Under the pieces are notes generated by a model, which made no database searches, had not been told where the DNA came from, and saw nothing but the letters and a program-made list of their open reading frames with translations. Positions 35,131-44,228 of a stretch of 64,000 bases of DNA are shown piece after piece; the first letter of the stretch is position 1; every line of letters begins with the position of its first letter. This stretch comes from Nitrosopumilus sp. Lineage in GTDB: Archaea; Thermoproteota; Nitrososphaeria; Nitrososphaerales; Nitrosopumilaceae. The DNA lies in assembly GCF_025699125.1 (NCBI RefSeq), contig NZ_JAILWC010000001.1, forward strand, positions 290,884 through 354,883. Reading direction: 5' to 3'. Position numbers and translations under genes: made by a program.

Positions 35131-36417
35131 TCATGGGGTTAGCCTATCTGGATCCCTGGGATACAAAACAACCTCTCGAACATTATCTATTCCAATTAGG
35201 GTAGTCATCAGTCTGTCTAATCCCATTCCCCAACCAGAATGCGGAGGCATTCCCCAATCAAATGTTTTCAGATGGTCTTGGAATTGTGCTGGATCCAAAC
35301 CTTGTTCTTTTAATCGTGCCTTTAACATGTCTGGATTGTGTAATCTAGTTCCACCCGAAGACAATTCTAGATAACCAAACTGTAAATCAAATGAGCGCGA
35401 TAAAGTGGGATCTTCATCTTTTTCTCTAATGTAAAATGGTTTTAGCTTCATTGGCCAATCAGTCAGGAAGAAAAATCCTGGATGATTGTTTCCAATTGTT
35501 CTAAGATGTGAATCAAGCAAATCATCCCCGAACTCTATTTTTTCTCCGTCCTTTTGTAATTCCTCAACACATTGTGAATATGTAATTCTCTCAAATGGTG
35601 ATTTTGGAACTTCTATTGTGTGACCAATAACCTCTTGTTCTTTTTTACACCTCTCTGAAGTGAATTTATAAACTTCCAATACAAGTGATTCTAGTACATC
35701 CATAACGTCATTGTAATCCATAAATGCTGCTTCAATGTCGATACTTGTAAATTCTGATAGATGCCTCCCTGTATGGGAGTTTTCTGCACGATAAAAATTG
35801 GAAATCTCAAACACTCGCTCTAATCCAATAGTCATCTGTTCTTTGTATAATTGTGGACTCTGAGCTAAATATGCGGTCTTTCCAAAATAATCTAGAGAAA
35901 ATAAGTTTGCACCTCCTTCGCTTGCACTGCCAATTATTTTGGGAGTTGTGATTTCAATGAATTTTTTTTCAGACAATGTTTTTCGTAATGATTGCAAAAC
36001 ATAATGTCGAAGCTTGAAAATCGAAGCTGTTTTTTGATTTCTCATGTCTAGTGCTCGATGATTTAATCTTGTATCGATATTGCTCTCTACTCTGCCAATA
36101 GGATCAACTGGTAATGGATGAACTGCTTTGCCTAGCACTTCGATCTCTTCAGCTTTAATTTCAAATGCAAAGTCTCGAGCTTTAGTCTCTTGCACAATTC
36201 CTTTTACAGAAACCACGCTTTGACGATTAATCTCTCCTAAATTGTCATTTAATTCTCCTTTGACAATTATCTGGGATATTCCTGTAACATCACGTAATGT
36301 AATAAATGACATTTTGCCTAATTTTCTAAAATCTTCTACCCATCCACCAAGGATTACTTGATTTCCAATTAATTCAGAAGTTAATTCGTCAATATCGTGT
36401 GTTTTTACAAAACCCAT
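35131..36417 (-). CDS. aspS: Aspartyl-tRNA synthetase, archaeal type
   Basis: A 428-aa class IIb synthetase. N-terminal OB-fold anticodon-binding domain (VILGGWVEDFRKLGKMSFIT). Class II core: motif 2 with FRAENSHTGRHLSEFTSID, motif 3 GWGMGLDRLMTTLIG. No bacterial insertion domain, as in archaeal/eukaryotic AspRS. It may also charge tRNA-Asn (non-discriminating) in lineages using GatCAB, but I cannot tell from this window. It starts 2 nt after the stop of the zinc/KH gene, so the two form an operon. Confidence 0.95.
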   Translation of the reverse strand: MGFVKTHDIDELTSELIGNQVILGGWVEDFRKLGKMSFITLRDVTGISQIIVKGELNDNLGEINRQSVVSVKGIVQETKARDFAFEIKAEEIEVLGKAVHPLPVDPIGRVESNIDTRLNHRALDMRNQKTASIFKLRHYVLQSLRKTLSEKKFIEITTPKIIGSASEGGANLFSLDYFGKTAYLAQSPQLYKEQMTIGLERVFEISNFYRAENSHTGRHLSEFTSIDIEAAFMDYNDVMDVLESLVLEVYKFTSERCKKEQEVIGHTIEVPKSPFERITYSQCVEELQKDGEKIEFGDDLLDSHLRTIGNNHPGFFFLTDWPMKLKPFYIREKDEDPTLSRSFDLQFGYLELSSGGTRLHNPDMLKARLKEQGLDPAQFQDHLKTFDWGMPPHSGWGMGLDRLMTTLIGIDNVREVVLYPRDPDRLTP

Positions 36418-36419
36418 GC

Positions 36420-36932
36420 CTATCTTTTATCCTCAAATTCTATCTCAATGTCAAGGTTTCGGGCATTTCTTACAATTTGTACTACTTTTTCGGTGTCTAT
36501 GGGAAACTTTGGTGTCCATTTCCCTGACACTACTGCTTTAGTTTTTTGTACTCCTCCTGGTGCCCATACTGCATTGATTGATAATATTTTAGTAGGAAAG
36601 AATAGGTCTTCGATGAATCTTTTATCGTTTTCGTCTGCCTCAACCAACCAAATTTTTCCCTTGAATTGGTCTTGAAGAAGTCTGTACAGTGTACGGCTTT
36701 GCCTGATGATCATAATGTCATTTTTAGCTAACGATAAAACAAAATTTCCATCAAACTCCTTACATGAATACAATGTGAAATTTTCAATCGCTTTATTCAA
36801 TTTTGCAGTTTTTGCAAGAATAATTGATGCATCTATATCTGCTTGTGTAAGTTCTCCTGCATCCACTTTACCTTCACACTTTGGACAAAGAACTGAATTT
36901 TTTGCATCAAAACCACAAATTGGAAGAATCAT
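36420..36932 (-). CDS. Zinc-ribbon and KH/NusA-like protein upstream of aspS
   Basis: A 170-aa protein. The N-terminus has a Cys cluster (PICGFDAKNSVLCPKCEGKV). The middle is alpha/beta. The end, about 110-165, reads as a KH-type RNA-binding domain (TKILSINAVWAPGGVQKTKA, then IVRNARNLDIEIEF). It pairs with aspS, with a 2-nt gap. A role in RNA or translation is likely by context and fold. Close to the archaeal small NusA-like proteins but not certain. Confidence 0.65.
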   Translation of the reverse strand: MILPICGFDAKNSVLCPKCEGKVDAGELTQADIDASIILAKTAKLNKAIENFTLYSCKEFDGNFVLSLAKNDIMIIRQSRTLYRLLQDQFKGKIWLVEADENDKRFIEDLFFPTKILSINAVWAPGGVQKTKAVVSGKWTPKFPIDTEKVVQIVRNARNLDIEIEFEDKR

Positions 36933-37016
36933 TTCGATCGACTTTTTTTCATTTCAATAATGTTGTTTATATCCCTTAGTGCAAAACAAAAATTCTAGTT
37001 TGGATCAAATAGAGGT

Positions 37017-37952
37017 ATGGTTTTCTTAGATATTCGTGGATTATCTGTAAAATATCCTTCATCATCTGGTCCAGTTTATGCCGTGGATGATGTGGATATT
37101 CAATTAGAAGATGGACAATCAATTGGAATTGCAGGTGAGAGTGCATGTGGAAAAAGTACACTGGGACTGTCAATAATTCGAATGCTTTCTAGTAGAAATA
37201 TCCAAGGCAAAATTTTCTTTGAAAATAATTCTATTTTGGATATGAGCGAATCTGATTTTAATGAAAATTACAGATGGAAAAAAATATCCATGATTTTTCA
37301 AGGTGCAATGAATGCGCTAGATCCTGTTTTCACCATAAATGAACAATTCCATGAAATTCTCAAACAACACCACTTTGAGGGGAATTCCAAACAATTAATT
37401 TTGGATGCAATTAATTCTGTTAGTCTTGATGAAAATGTTTTGAAAAAATATCCTCATGAACTAAGTGGTGGTATGAAACAAAGAGTGGTCATTGCAATGG
37501 CATTGCTCTTAAAGCCAAAATTTGTTATTGCTGATGAGCCTACAACAGCACTTGACATGCTAATTCAAGCACAAATTATCGCATTGCTAAAAACCCTAAA
37601 AAAAGAAGGAATGTCATTTTTACTAATCACACATGATTTGGCAGTGTTATCTGAAATTGCAGATAAGATTGGAATAATGTATGGTGGACAGATTGTTGAA
37701 TTTGGAACTGCTGAAGAAATTTACAAAAATCCTCAACATCCATACACACAAGGTCTACTAGAATCCATTCCAACATTAAAGGGTGGCTCGCCAAAATACA
37801 TCAAGGGAAATCCTCCAAGTTTACTTGATGCTCCAACTGCATGTCGGTTTTTAGAAAGATGTCCTTTAGCAATTGAAAAATGCAAAAAACTTCCACCAAA
37901 ACTTAAAACTAAAACAGGGTATGTAAGATGCTGGCTTTATGAAGATAAATGA
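37017..37952 (+). CDS. Peptide/nickel-type ABC transporter ATP-binding protein (DppD/OppD-like)
   Basis: A 311-aa ATPase with Walker A GESACGKST, Q-loop MIFQGAMNALDP, signature LSGGMKQR, Walker B FVIADEPTTALD and H-loop THD. The C-terminal oligopeptide extension (HPYTQGLLESIPTLKGG) carries the Cys set CRFLERCPLAIEKC plus a later Cys. No permease, binding protein or second ATPase is nearby, so the transporter is incomplete at this site. Confidence 0.88.
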   Translation: MVFLDIRGLSVKYPSSSGPVYAVDDVDIQLEDGQSIGIAGESACGKSTLGLSIIRMLSSRNIQGKIFFENNSILDMSESDFNENYRWKKISMIFQGAMNALDPVFTINEQFHEILKQHHFEGNSKQLILDAINSVSLDENVLKKYPHELSGGMKQRVVIAMALLLKPKFVIADEPTTALDMLIQAQIIALLKTLKKEGMSFLLITHDLAVLSEIADKIGIMYGGQIVEFGTAEEIYKNPQHPYTQGLLESIPTLKGGSPKYIKGNPPSLLDAPTACRFLERCPLAIEKCKKLPPKLKTKTGYVRCWLYEDK

Positions 37953-37957
37953 GGTTT

Positions 37958-38242
37958 TTATTTTGAATTTAGATATTCTTTGTCAATTTTCTTTAGATAA
38001 ATTTCTTGAATCTCTGTGATTTCTCGCTGTGTTGTATTTTTAGAAATCATTCTTAGATAATTTGCCAAATCTTGATTTTTTTGCATGTTTTCAAACTCTT
38101 CAATTTTTTTCAATGATTCTTGCTCAAACTTCATAATGTCTTGTAATTCTTTACTGATGTCTTCGATCTTCATCGTCTCGTAATCTTTGCATTTTGCTTT
38201 TCTAAAACTGATTTCATCTATTATTTTTTCAATTTCATCCAT
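37958..38242 (-). CDS. Small coiled-coil protein (94 aa)
   Basis: A soluble, charged, almost fully helical protein (KIIDEISFRKAKCKDYE, ISKELQDIMKFEQESLKK). It converges with the ABC ATPase gene (5-nt gap). No conserved domain is recognised; composition fits a small dimeric coiled-coil protein. Confidence 0.6.
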   Translation of the reverse strand: MDEIEKIIDEISFRKAKCKDYETMKIEDISKELQDIMKFEQESLKKIEEFENMQKNQDLANYLRMISKNTTQREITEIQEIYLKKIDKEYLNSK

Positions 38243-38283
38243 CTTTGGTATGTTTTTTACTTTATAATATTAATTTTAAATTC

Positions 38284-38379
38284 TCATTTTTGGTTTTCTT
38301 TTTTATGTTCTAAAATATGTTTTAATCCATTCGTCATGCTTAATGAATCTAAATCGATGCTACAGTAAGGACACTTCAA
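38284..38379 (-). CDS. 31-aa C2H2 zinc-finger micro-protein
   Basis: TTG 38379 to TGA 38284-38286 encodes 31 residues, beginning 6 nt after the stop of the 126-aa gene upstream and so probably coupled to it. The pattern is C-P-Y-C, 14 residues, H-ILE-H (C-x2-C-x14-H-x3-H), then a basic end. That is one complete zinc-finger unit, too regular to be chance. It is likely missed by standard gene calling because of length. Confidence 0.6.
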   Translation of the reverse strand: MKCPYCSIDLDSLSMTNGLKHILEHKKENQK

Positions 38380-38385
38380 AGTGAT

Positions 38386-38766
38386 TCATGTGTTTGAATA
38401 TTTTTTTACAATTGGTAGACATGAATCTATAATTCGTAATACTTCTGATCTGATTACTTTTTTATCAATTGATATCCACACTCTGATTTTTTTTATGGCA
38501 AAAGAAATTGTCTGGACTTTTTTTCTTTCTTCCCACGAAAATTCAATTTCTCCCAAATTCTTATCAAAAAATCCTTCAAGGTCAGTTTTCATGGCAATAT
38601 GTGAAAATTGATACTGTGTGTTCTTTTCGTCTAAAAGCGGAATTAAATCTGGCCTTCTTTTATAAGCCAATAACTCTCCACTCTCTCCAATCACACCTAC
38701 GAATCGTATGTATGGACTTATTGTGGCTATTGTGTTGCATATTGTTTCAAAGTCTTTTTTTGACAA
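38386..38766 (-). CDS. DUF6659-like conserved protein (126 aa)
   Basis: A soluble alpha/beta protein. FVGVIGESGELLAYKRRP in the N-terminal half recalls the roadblock/longin-type sensor fold (V-x-D/E-x-x-G-x-L). Later parts are LEGFFDKNLGEIEFSWEERK and ISIDKKVIRSEVLRIIDSC. It matches the thaumarchaeal DUF6659 pattern as I remember it, function unknown. The zinc-finger micro-protein follows directly. Confidence 0.65.
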   Translation of the reverse strand: MSKKDFETICNTIATISPYIRFVGVIGESGELLAYKRRPDLIPLLDEKNTQYQFSHIAMKTDLEGFFDKNLGEIEFSWEERKKVQTISFAIKKIRVWISIDKKVIRSEVLRIIDSCLPIVKKYSNT

Positions 38767-38857
38767 TTTACTCCTCTTTGAAAAGATGATATTTTAATGA
38801 TTGTTGTGAGCGACTCTTCTAGTTTTAATTAAATAAAGCCCAAAAACAGTTTGATTT

Positions 38858-39490
38858 GTGGATTTTGTTGATCTATTTCCATTTGCACCGGAAGTAGGTT
38901 ATCTGAGCTTATCTTTAGTTAACTTCTTTGGTTCGCTTATTCCGTTTGTTCCATTACCTGGATTCTTGCTTTTAGCTACTATGGCAGTAGGTGATCAATT
39001 TGATCTTCATATTCTGGCACTCTTATCTGCAATTACTGCAACAGTTGCAAAACAAATAATCTTCTACATCAGTTATGGTGGGCGAAAAATTATCAATGAA
39101 AAAACCAGAAAAAGAATGCGCCCCTTTGAAAGATTAGTTAAGAGATACGGTGCTGGTGCTGCCTTTTTTGCTGCAGCTACTCCGATTCCTGATGATTTGG
39201 TGTATGTACCTTTAGGATTGGCAAAATATAATCCAAAACGATTTTTCATAGCAACTCTTACTGGAAAAATAGTTCTTAGTTATTCCATTGTTTTCATTTC
39301 TCATTATCTGGGATTGTCTTTAGTGGAGCCTCTAATTGAAAACATTGATGATGCGACTCCTATCTACATCGGAATTATTATTTTTGGTATTATGATGACT
39401 TCTGTTGTAATCTTACTGTTAAGGTTGGATTGGGAAAGAATTCTTGGTAAATTTGCACCATGGACTTTGGATGAAAACAATAAAGAATAG
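38858..39490 (+). CDS. VTT/DedA-family membrane protein
   Basis: A 210-aa membrane protein starting at GTG 38858. It has the VTT-domain layout: re-entrant region (GSLIPFVPLPGFLLLATMAV), a basic loop (KTRKRMRPFERLVKRYG), the second re-entrant AAFFAAATPIPDDLVYVPLG, then two membrane helices. Such proteins act as lipid scramblases or flippases (TMEM41/VMP1/DedA group). Probable lipid-carrier or phospholipid transport in the archaeal membrane. Confidence 0.82.
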   Translation: MDFVDLFPFAPEVGYLSLSLVNFFGSLIPFVPLPGFLLLATMAVGDQFDLHILALLSAITATVAKQIIFYISYGGRKIINEKTRKRMRPFERLVKRYGAGAAFFAAATPIPDDLVYVPLGLAKYNPKRFFIATLTGKIVLSYSIVFISHYLGLSLVEPLIENIDDATPIYIGIIIFGIMMTSVVILLLRLDWERILGKFAPWTLDENNKE

Positions 39491-39495
39491 TTTTT

Positions 39496-40047
39496 TTAAA
39501 TATCTATTTTAAAATTCCATAATTTGTCTGTCGCATTTTTTATTCCTATTCTCGGCGATGCTGTTATTTTTTTTGGTTGAATTCCTTCTGCAATGTATAG
39601 CCTTGAATCTTTGGTTAAATCTATTCCATAATGCTCTTTTGTAATTTCTAAGGCCTGAGTTAGTTTTGCTGGTCCATTTGTGAGATTTTTCAGATTTACA
39701 ATCTTTCTATTTTTCTGCATTTTCTCAATTCCCTTTTCAGGCTTAATTGCTCGAATGAGAACTGCACCTGCTTTGGTTTTTGGATGTCTTGCTACTACAT
39801 TAAAGCAATAATGCATTCCATAGGTAAAATAGACATAAGCATGCCCCACATCCTCAAACATCACTTTGTTTCTATCTGTCTTTTTGCCAAATGCATGACT
39901 TGCAGGATCATCGGTATGCCTGTATGCTTCAGTTTCAGTAATGATTCCTGATAACTCCATTCTTCCAATTTTCCTAATGATTCTTTTTCCCAGAATGTTT
40001 CTTGCAACTGTAATAGTGTCTTTGGAATAGAATTCTCTAGGAATCAT
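39496..40047 (-). CDS. 3-methyladenine DNA glycosylase (AAG/MPG family)
   Basis: A 183-aa base-excision repair enzyme that removes alkylated purines and hypoxanthine. Catalytic Glu in ITETEAYRHTDDPASHA; DNA-intercalating/recognition block VYFTYGMHYCFNVVA; AVLIRAIKPEKG; GPAKLTQALEIT; the ending SPRIGIKNATDKLW. Length is typical. It overlaps the end of the uracil-DNA glycosylase gene by 11 bp on the same strand, forming a small repair operon. Confidence 0.92.
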   Translation of the reverse strand: MIPREFYSKDTITVARNILGKRIIRKIGRMELSGIITETEAYRHTDDPASHAFGKKTDRNKVMFEDVGHAYVYFTYGMHYCFNVVARHPKTKAGAVLIRAIKPEKGIEKMQKNRKIVNLKNLTNGPAKLTQALEITKEHYGIDLTKDSRLYIAEGIQPKKITASPRIGIKNATDKLWNFKIDI

Positions 40048-40630
40048 ATTCTATATCTACTTTGATTTCTTTTCCATTTTTTAATTCTCTTATGTTTTCA
40101 AATAATTTTACAATGTCGTTCTTTAGTACATCAATTAGCCCTTGATTGTATATCGTTGCTGCTGGATGAATGGTGAGAAAATACAGTTGATTGTCTTTTC
40201 TTACGATTTTTCCTCTAAATTTTGTTATTTCTGAACCTCCTAAAATCGAACTAAATGCAGTATTTCCCAAAATACAAATAATTTTTGGTTTTATTATTGA
40301 AATTTCCTGCTTTAGGTATTCTTGACAAGTGTTTCTTTCATCTGTATTTGGAACTCTGTTTTGTGGCGGTCTGCACTTTACAATATTTGTAATGTATACT
40401 GATTCTCTTGAAACTCCTGCTTCATCTAGTGCAATTGAGAGTTTCTGTCCTGCAATCCCTACAAATGGTTCTCCGCTTTTATCCTCATTTCTTCCAGGTG
40501 CTTCTCCGACAAAAATTACTTCTGCTTGAGAATTTCCTTTCCCTGGAACTGAGTTTGTCCTAGTCTTACAAAGATCGCACTTTGTACAATTTATGACATT
40601 TTGTTTTATTGACTCTAATTCTTGCTCCAT
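40037..40630 (-). CDS. Family 4 uracil-DNA glycosylase (4Fe-4S)
   Basis: A 197-aa archaeal-type UDG. Fe-S cluster Cys: C15 and C18 (NCTKCDLC) and the later pair in VKCRPPQNRVPNTDE and NTCQEYL. Motif A is GEAPGRNEDKSGEPFVG; motif B is HPAATIY. It excises uracil from deaminated cytosine. Co-oriented with MPG downstream and TldD upstream (2-nt gap), with 11 bp overlapping MPG. Confidence 0.93.
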   Translation of the reverse strand: MEQELESIKQNVINCTKCDLCKTRTNSVPGKGNSQAEVIFVGEAPGRNEDKSGEPFVGIAGQKLSIALDEAGVSRESVYITNIVKCRPPQNRVPNTDERNTCQEYLKQEISIIKPKIICILGNTAFSSILGGSEITKFRGKIVRKDNQLYFLTIHPAATIYNQGLIDVLKNDIVKLFENIRELKNGKEIKVDIEYDS

Positions 40631-40632
40631 TT

Positions 40633-42045
40633 TTAATTAACACTCTTTACAGTTGCTATTCCACGAATTGTTGGTCCCCCGTTTCCCATGATCATTGATT
40701 GCATAGGATCCCCTTTGCCACAATTAGTTATTGGTCTTACTGTAAAGTCATTCCCACAAGCATTAATTGATGCAAAAAATTCTGGTGCAGTGCCCATCAC
40801 TATCACATCTCTTAGCAAGTCTGTAATTTCTCCGTTTTCTATTTTTTGAGCGTACTGGCATGAAATGCTCCAATTATATCGTTTCATATCTATTGAAGGG
40901 ATTTTCATATTTGAAATGAGAATTCCGTTTTTTACTTCTTTTATTATTTCATCTGGATTTCTATCGCCGTTTCCAATACATGTACATGCCATACGAATTA
41001 AAGGCATGAATCTATAGTTGGTGGCTCTCATGTTTCCTGTTGGCTTTGTGTTAAAAATTTGGGCAGTTTCCCTGTTTTGCAGATGTTTTTTTAAAATTCC
41101 ATTTTCAACAAGTGTCGTTTTTTGAGTTTTTATTCCTTCATCATCAAAAAAATACCACCCTAAACTCTCTTTGATGGTTGGATCATCAAAGACATTAAGA
41201 TTCTCAGAGCCTATCTTTTCTCCAATCTTTCCTTTCCACCATGCACCCCCTGCCCATGCCATTTCTTTTCCTAAAACTCTGTCTGCTTCTGATGGGTGAC
41301 CTAGTATTTCATGTGTTAGTAATGAAACAAAATCTGGATTCATGACAACTGTTGTTTGTTCTTCTTTTGCAAATTTTGCAATAATTAATTCCGATGCTTT
41401 TTGGGATATTTCTTTGGCTTTTTGTTGAATTTTTTCTTTATCTGTAATTTGTTCTAATCCGCCCCTCCCACCTTCTGTAATGTTAATTGATTGTGTAATT
41501 CCAGAATCATGAGCTACTGCATTCATGTCTATTACCACATCTGTAAAATTTTGTTCAATTTTTGAGCCTTCGCTATTTGTAAAATATTTCGAATTCTCTG
41601 TATACCATGGATTGATAACTGATTTGATAATTTTTGGTGTATCTAAAATAATTTGACTACAATCTAGACCTATTTTTATTAATTCCTGTATTGATGGTTT
41701 TTTCAAAACTGGGAAATCTATTTTTGCATTATTAACTGTGTTAGAATATGTCTCTATTTTCTTTTTTCTGTGGTGTGATGAATTTTTAACGGCGTGATCA
41801 ATCTTGTCTTTTATCTCTTCAAATGATTTGGGATCTGTAACTGAACAAAAACCCCATGCTCCATTTTTAATTAATCTAATTCCTAGTCCCGAATCTGTAG
41901 ATGTTTTGATGTTTTCTATATCTTTATTTTCTATTAACACTGATTTTTTATCTTGTATCTCAGCTCGTACATCACAGTAATGTGCTCCCAATTCCATTGC
42001 GTACTTGATTCCCTTGTCTGCTAATTCGCGTAGATCTGAATTCAT
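40633..42045 (-). CDS. tldD: TldD-family metalloprotease
   Basis: A 470-aa member of the TldD/PmbA (U62) family. The zinc motif is THEILGHPSEAD (HExxGH-like) in the middle of the protein. Glycine-rich C-terminal elements include GNGDRNPDE, NCGKGDPMQSMIMGNGGP. In bacteria TldD/TldE process microcin precursors and labile proteins; archaeal members are single peptidases. ATG 42045 is used; TTG 42060 would add five residues. It is first in the TldD-UDG-MPG run. Confidence 0.87.
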   Translation of the reverse strand: MNSDLRELADKGIKYAMELGAHYCDVRAEIQDKKSVLIENKDIENIKTSTDSGLGIRLIKNGAWGFCSVTDPKSFEEIKDKIDHAVKNSSHHRKKKIETYSNTVNNAKIDFPVLKKPSIQELIKIGLDCSQIILDTPKIIKSVINPWYTENSKYFTNSEGSKIEQNFTDVVIDMNAVAHDSGITQSINITEGGRGGLEQITDKEKIQQKAKEISQKASELIIAKFAKEEQTTVVMNPDFVSLLTHEILGHPSEADRVLGKEMAWAGGAWWKGKIGEKIGSENLNVFDDPTIKESLGWYFFDDEGIKTQKTTLVENGILKKHLQNRETAQIFNTKPTGNMRATNYRFMPLIRMACTCIGNGDRNPDEIIKEVKNGILISNMKIPSIDMKRYNWSISCQYAQKIENGEITDLLRDVIVMGTAPEFFASINACGNDFTVRPITNCGKGDPMQSMIMGNGGPTIRGIATVKSVN

Positions 42046-42083
42046 AATTACTTGATTCAAAGGACTAGTAAATCTTCTACTAT

Positions 42084-42221
42084 TCAGTGATTTGAAATTG
42101 CGGGCATGGTGAAATAATACTCGTCCTCAAATTCATAGTCTGCTGTACCTTTCTTACGTAAAAATTCAAAATATTTGGTACAATTTTCATAAAATTCATT
42201 ATTTTTTTGCCCTTGTTTCAT
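42084..42221 (-). CDS. Possible small protein (45 aa)
   Basis: ATG 42221 to TGA 42084-42086 encodes 45 residues (MKQGQKNNEFYENCTKYFEF and an acidic ending YEFEDEYYFTMPAISNH). The open frame extends about 10 codons further upstream without a start codon (ADFEKAV), so this may be a truncated fragment of a longer gene. Codon use looks coding. It lies in the 244-nt gap between tldD and the sensor kinase. Confidence 0.35.
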   Translation of the reverse strand: MKQGQKNNEFYENCTKYFEFLRKKGTADYEFEDEYYFTMPAISNH

Positions 42222-42289
42222 GACTGCTTTTTCAAAATCTGCATTTTTTTAGGAGAGTGAGTAATTTTAGCTCTGAAAGTTTGTTTTCT

Positions 42290-44188
42290 TTAAGTAGGAT
42301 TAACTGCTGATTTTACGTGGCTAGTTAATTTTGGAAGTGTAAATGTAAATGTTGCTCCTTGATTGATCTCGCTTTGTACAGATATTTTTCCCATATGATT
42401 ATCTATTATTCCTTTACAAATGGCTAATCCTAATCCACTCCCTCCTCTTTCCCTAGTTAATGTAGCATCAACTTGATAGAATTTCTTGAAGAGTTCTTTT
42501 TGATGACTCTTTGGAATGCCGACTCCGTTATCTTTGATGACAATTTTGACTTCTTTTGGAAGTTCTTCCATGCTAACTTGAATTTTTCCTGTGTTTGGTT
42601 GCACTGCATTCAAACTGTTTTTAATTAAATTTGTAATTACTTGCATGATTCTATCTGGATCGTGTTCTATTTCTAAATCTAACAAATTTGAACTTAATTC
42701 AATTTTATTTTTTTGGGCTTCAGGTAATAACGAATTGATTGCTTTGTTGATTGTTTCTTTGATGTTTTTGATTTCTTTTTTCATTCTTAACTGACCTAAA
42801 TCTAATTTTTGTGCATCTAACAAGTCTGAAATAATTCCTAACAATGTCTCAGAACTTGATTTGATAATCTCGATTCTTTCTTTTTGTTTGTCTGTTAATT
42901 TTCCCAAATGTTCTCCAAGTAAAATATCTGAATATCCTTGAATTGGGACTAACGGTGTCTTTAATTCGTGAGTAATCATTGCTAAAAATTCATCTTTTGC
43001 AATGTCTGTTTTTTTAGCTTCTTCTTCTTTTTCTTTAATTGTATCAGACATTATGTTGAAATTCGTTACAAGCTGTCCTACTTCATCTGTGCCTGTATAT
43101 TCAATTTTTTCACCATATACTCCTTCTTTTACCTTTGATAGTGCTTTACTGATTATCTCCAGAGGTAAAAGTGATTTTCTAATTATTGTTAGAACTAAAA
43201 TGAATGCAGCGATGTCTACAATTAATAAAATTTGAATAATTATTTGACCTTCGGAACCTTCTTTTGTGATTTCATTATTCCAAGAATTTATCAATCTGTC
43301 TGTGTCTTCAAATAAAATTAACTTCTGTTCCTGCATTTTATTTTTCGCAATATTGAATTCTGGAGATAATAGTGCTCTATCTTCAAGGATGCTTATTCTT
43401 AATTGAATTGCTTCCCAAAGAGGGTCTATTTTTCTTAGAGATTCAGAATTTTCCCTTGGAATTGCTTCCAACTCTTCATGTGTCATACCTACACTTTCGA
43501 CTTCCAAATCTTCAGTTGAAATTTGTAATAATTTTCTGATTCCAATTTCGAATTGTAGTTTTTTCTCTCCAAGTATTTCTTGAGCGTTTTCTCCCTCTCC
43601 TATTGAAATTAGCAAGCTTTGTTGTCCGATAATCTTTGCACATTCTGCTAAATCTTTTGCAATTTGTTTGTGAGTGTTGTAATTTCTATCCAAAGTGTCC
43701 AAATCTCTTACTAGATTATCTGTAAGCAGAACTAGATCTTGGTTTTTTTGTAAAACATAGTTCATTGCATTTGTAGCTTCTGGATCAAATACTGATGTTA
43801 CTTCTACGTCTAATGCTCGTGATTTGTAATTTTCCCATGATGAGTAAACCTTGTTATAATCTAAAATAAGTGCTGGGGGAATAACGGATATCTCTTGCCC
43901 ATTAATGTTTCCCCCGTTTTTAATTTTCAATAATGTTGATTGAACTTCATCAATTTCTTTTTGTAATTCATTTTTATCTTCTGCATTTCCATTTGCAACA
44001 GATGTTGCGAGTGCTGAAATTGATTCAGCTTTAACTTTCACATCCCCGATTCTAATTATGGAGTGTGATTGTGATATTCCAGATTTGTCATCTTGATATA
44101 GCAAAAACAGATTGAACACAGCTGCTGCGATTAAAATTATTATCAAAAGATATGCTTTACTTACTATTTTCACAACTATGATTTTCAT
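42290..44188 (-). CDS. Membrane sensor histidine kinase
   Basis: A 632-aa kinase with ATG at 44188. N-terminal membrane helix (AYLLIIILIAAAVFNLFLLY), a mostly helical extracellular sensor of about 280 residues, a second helix (IIIQILLIVDIAAFILVLTI), then HAMP (SKALSKVKEGVYGEKIEYTG). HisKA: FLAMITHELKTPLVPIQGY (His about residue 407). HATPase_c: VITNLIKNSLNAV, DNGVGIPKS, GGSGLGLAICKGI. Sensor unknown, with a type-IV pili/nitrate-sensor-like helical bundle look. It is divergent from an HPt gene and a receiver gene; with them it can make a complete phosphorelay. Confidence 0.92.
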   Translation of the reverse strand: MKIIVVKIVSKAYLLIIILIAAAVFNLFLLYQDDKSGISQSHSIIRIGDVKVKAESISALATSVANGNAEDKNELQKEIDEVQSTLLKIKNGGNINGQEISVIPPALILDYNKVYSSWENYKSRALDVEVTSVFDPEATNAMNYVLQKNQDLVLLTDNLVRDLDTLDRNYNTHKQIAKDLAECAKIIGQQSLLISIGEGENAQEILGEKKLQFEIGIRKLLQISTEDLEVESVGMTHEELEAIPRENSESLRKIDPLWEAIQLRISILEDRALLSPEFNIAKNKMQEQKLILFEDTDRLINSWNNEITKEGSEGQIIIQILLIVDIAAFILVLTIIRKSLLPLEIISKALSKVKEGVYGEKIEYTGTDEVGQLVTNFNIMSDTIKEKEEEAKKTDIAKDEFLAMITHELKTPLVPIQGYSDILLGEHLGKLTDKQKERIEIIKSSSETLLGIISDLLDAQKLDLGQLRMKKEIKNIKETINKAINSLLPEAQKNKIELSSNLLDLEIEHDPDRIMQVITNLIKNSLNAVQPNTGKIQVSMEELPKEVKIVIKDNGVGIPKSHQKELFKKFYQVDATLTRERGGSGLGLAICKGIIDNHMGKISVQSEINQGATFTFTLPKLTSHVKSAVNPT

Positions 44189-44228
44189 ACAAAGAGTATA
44201 AAAACATCCAGATACACTATTTTGCATA

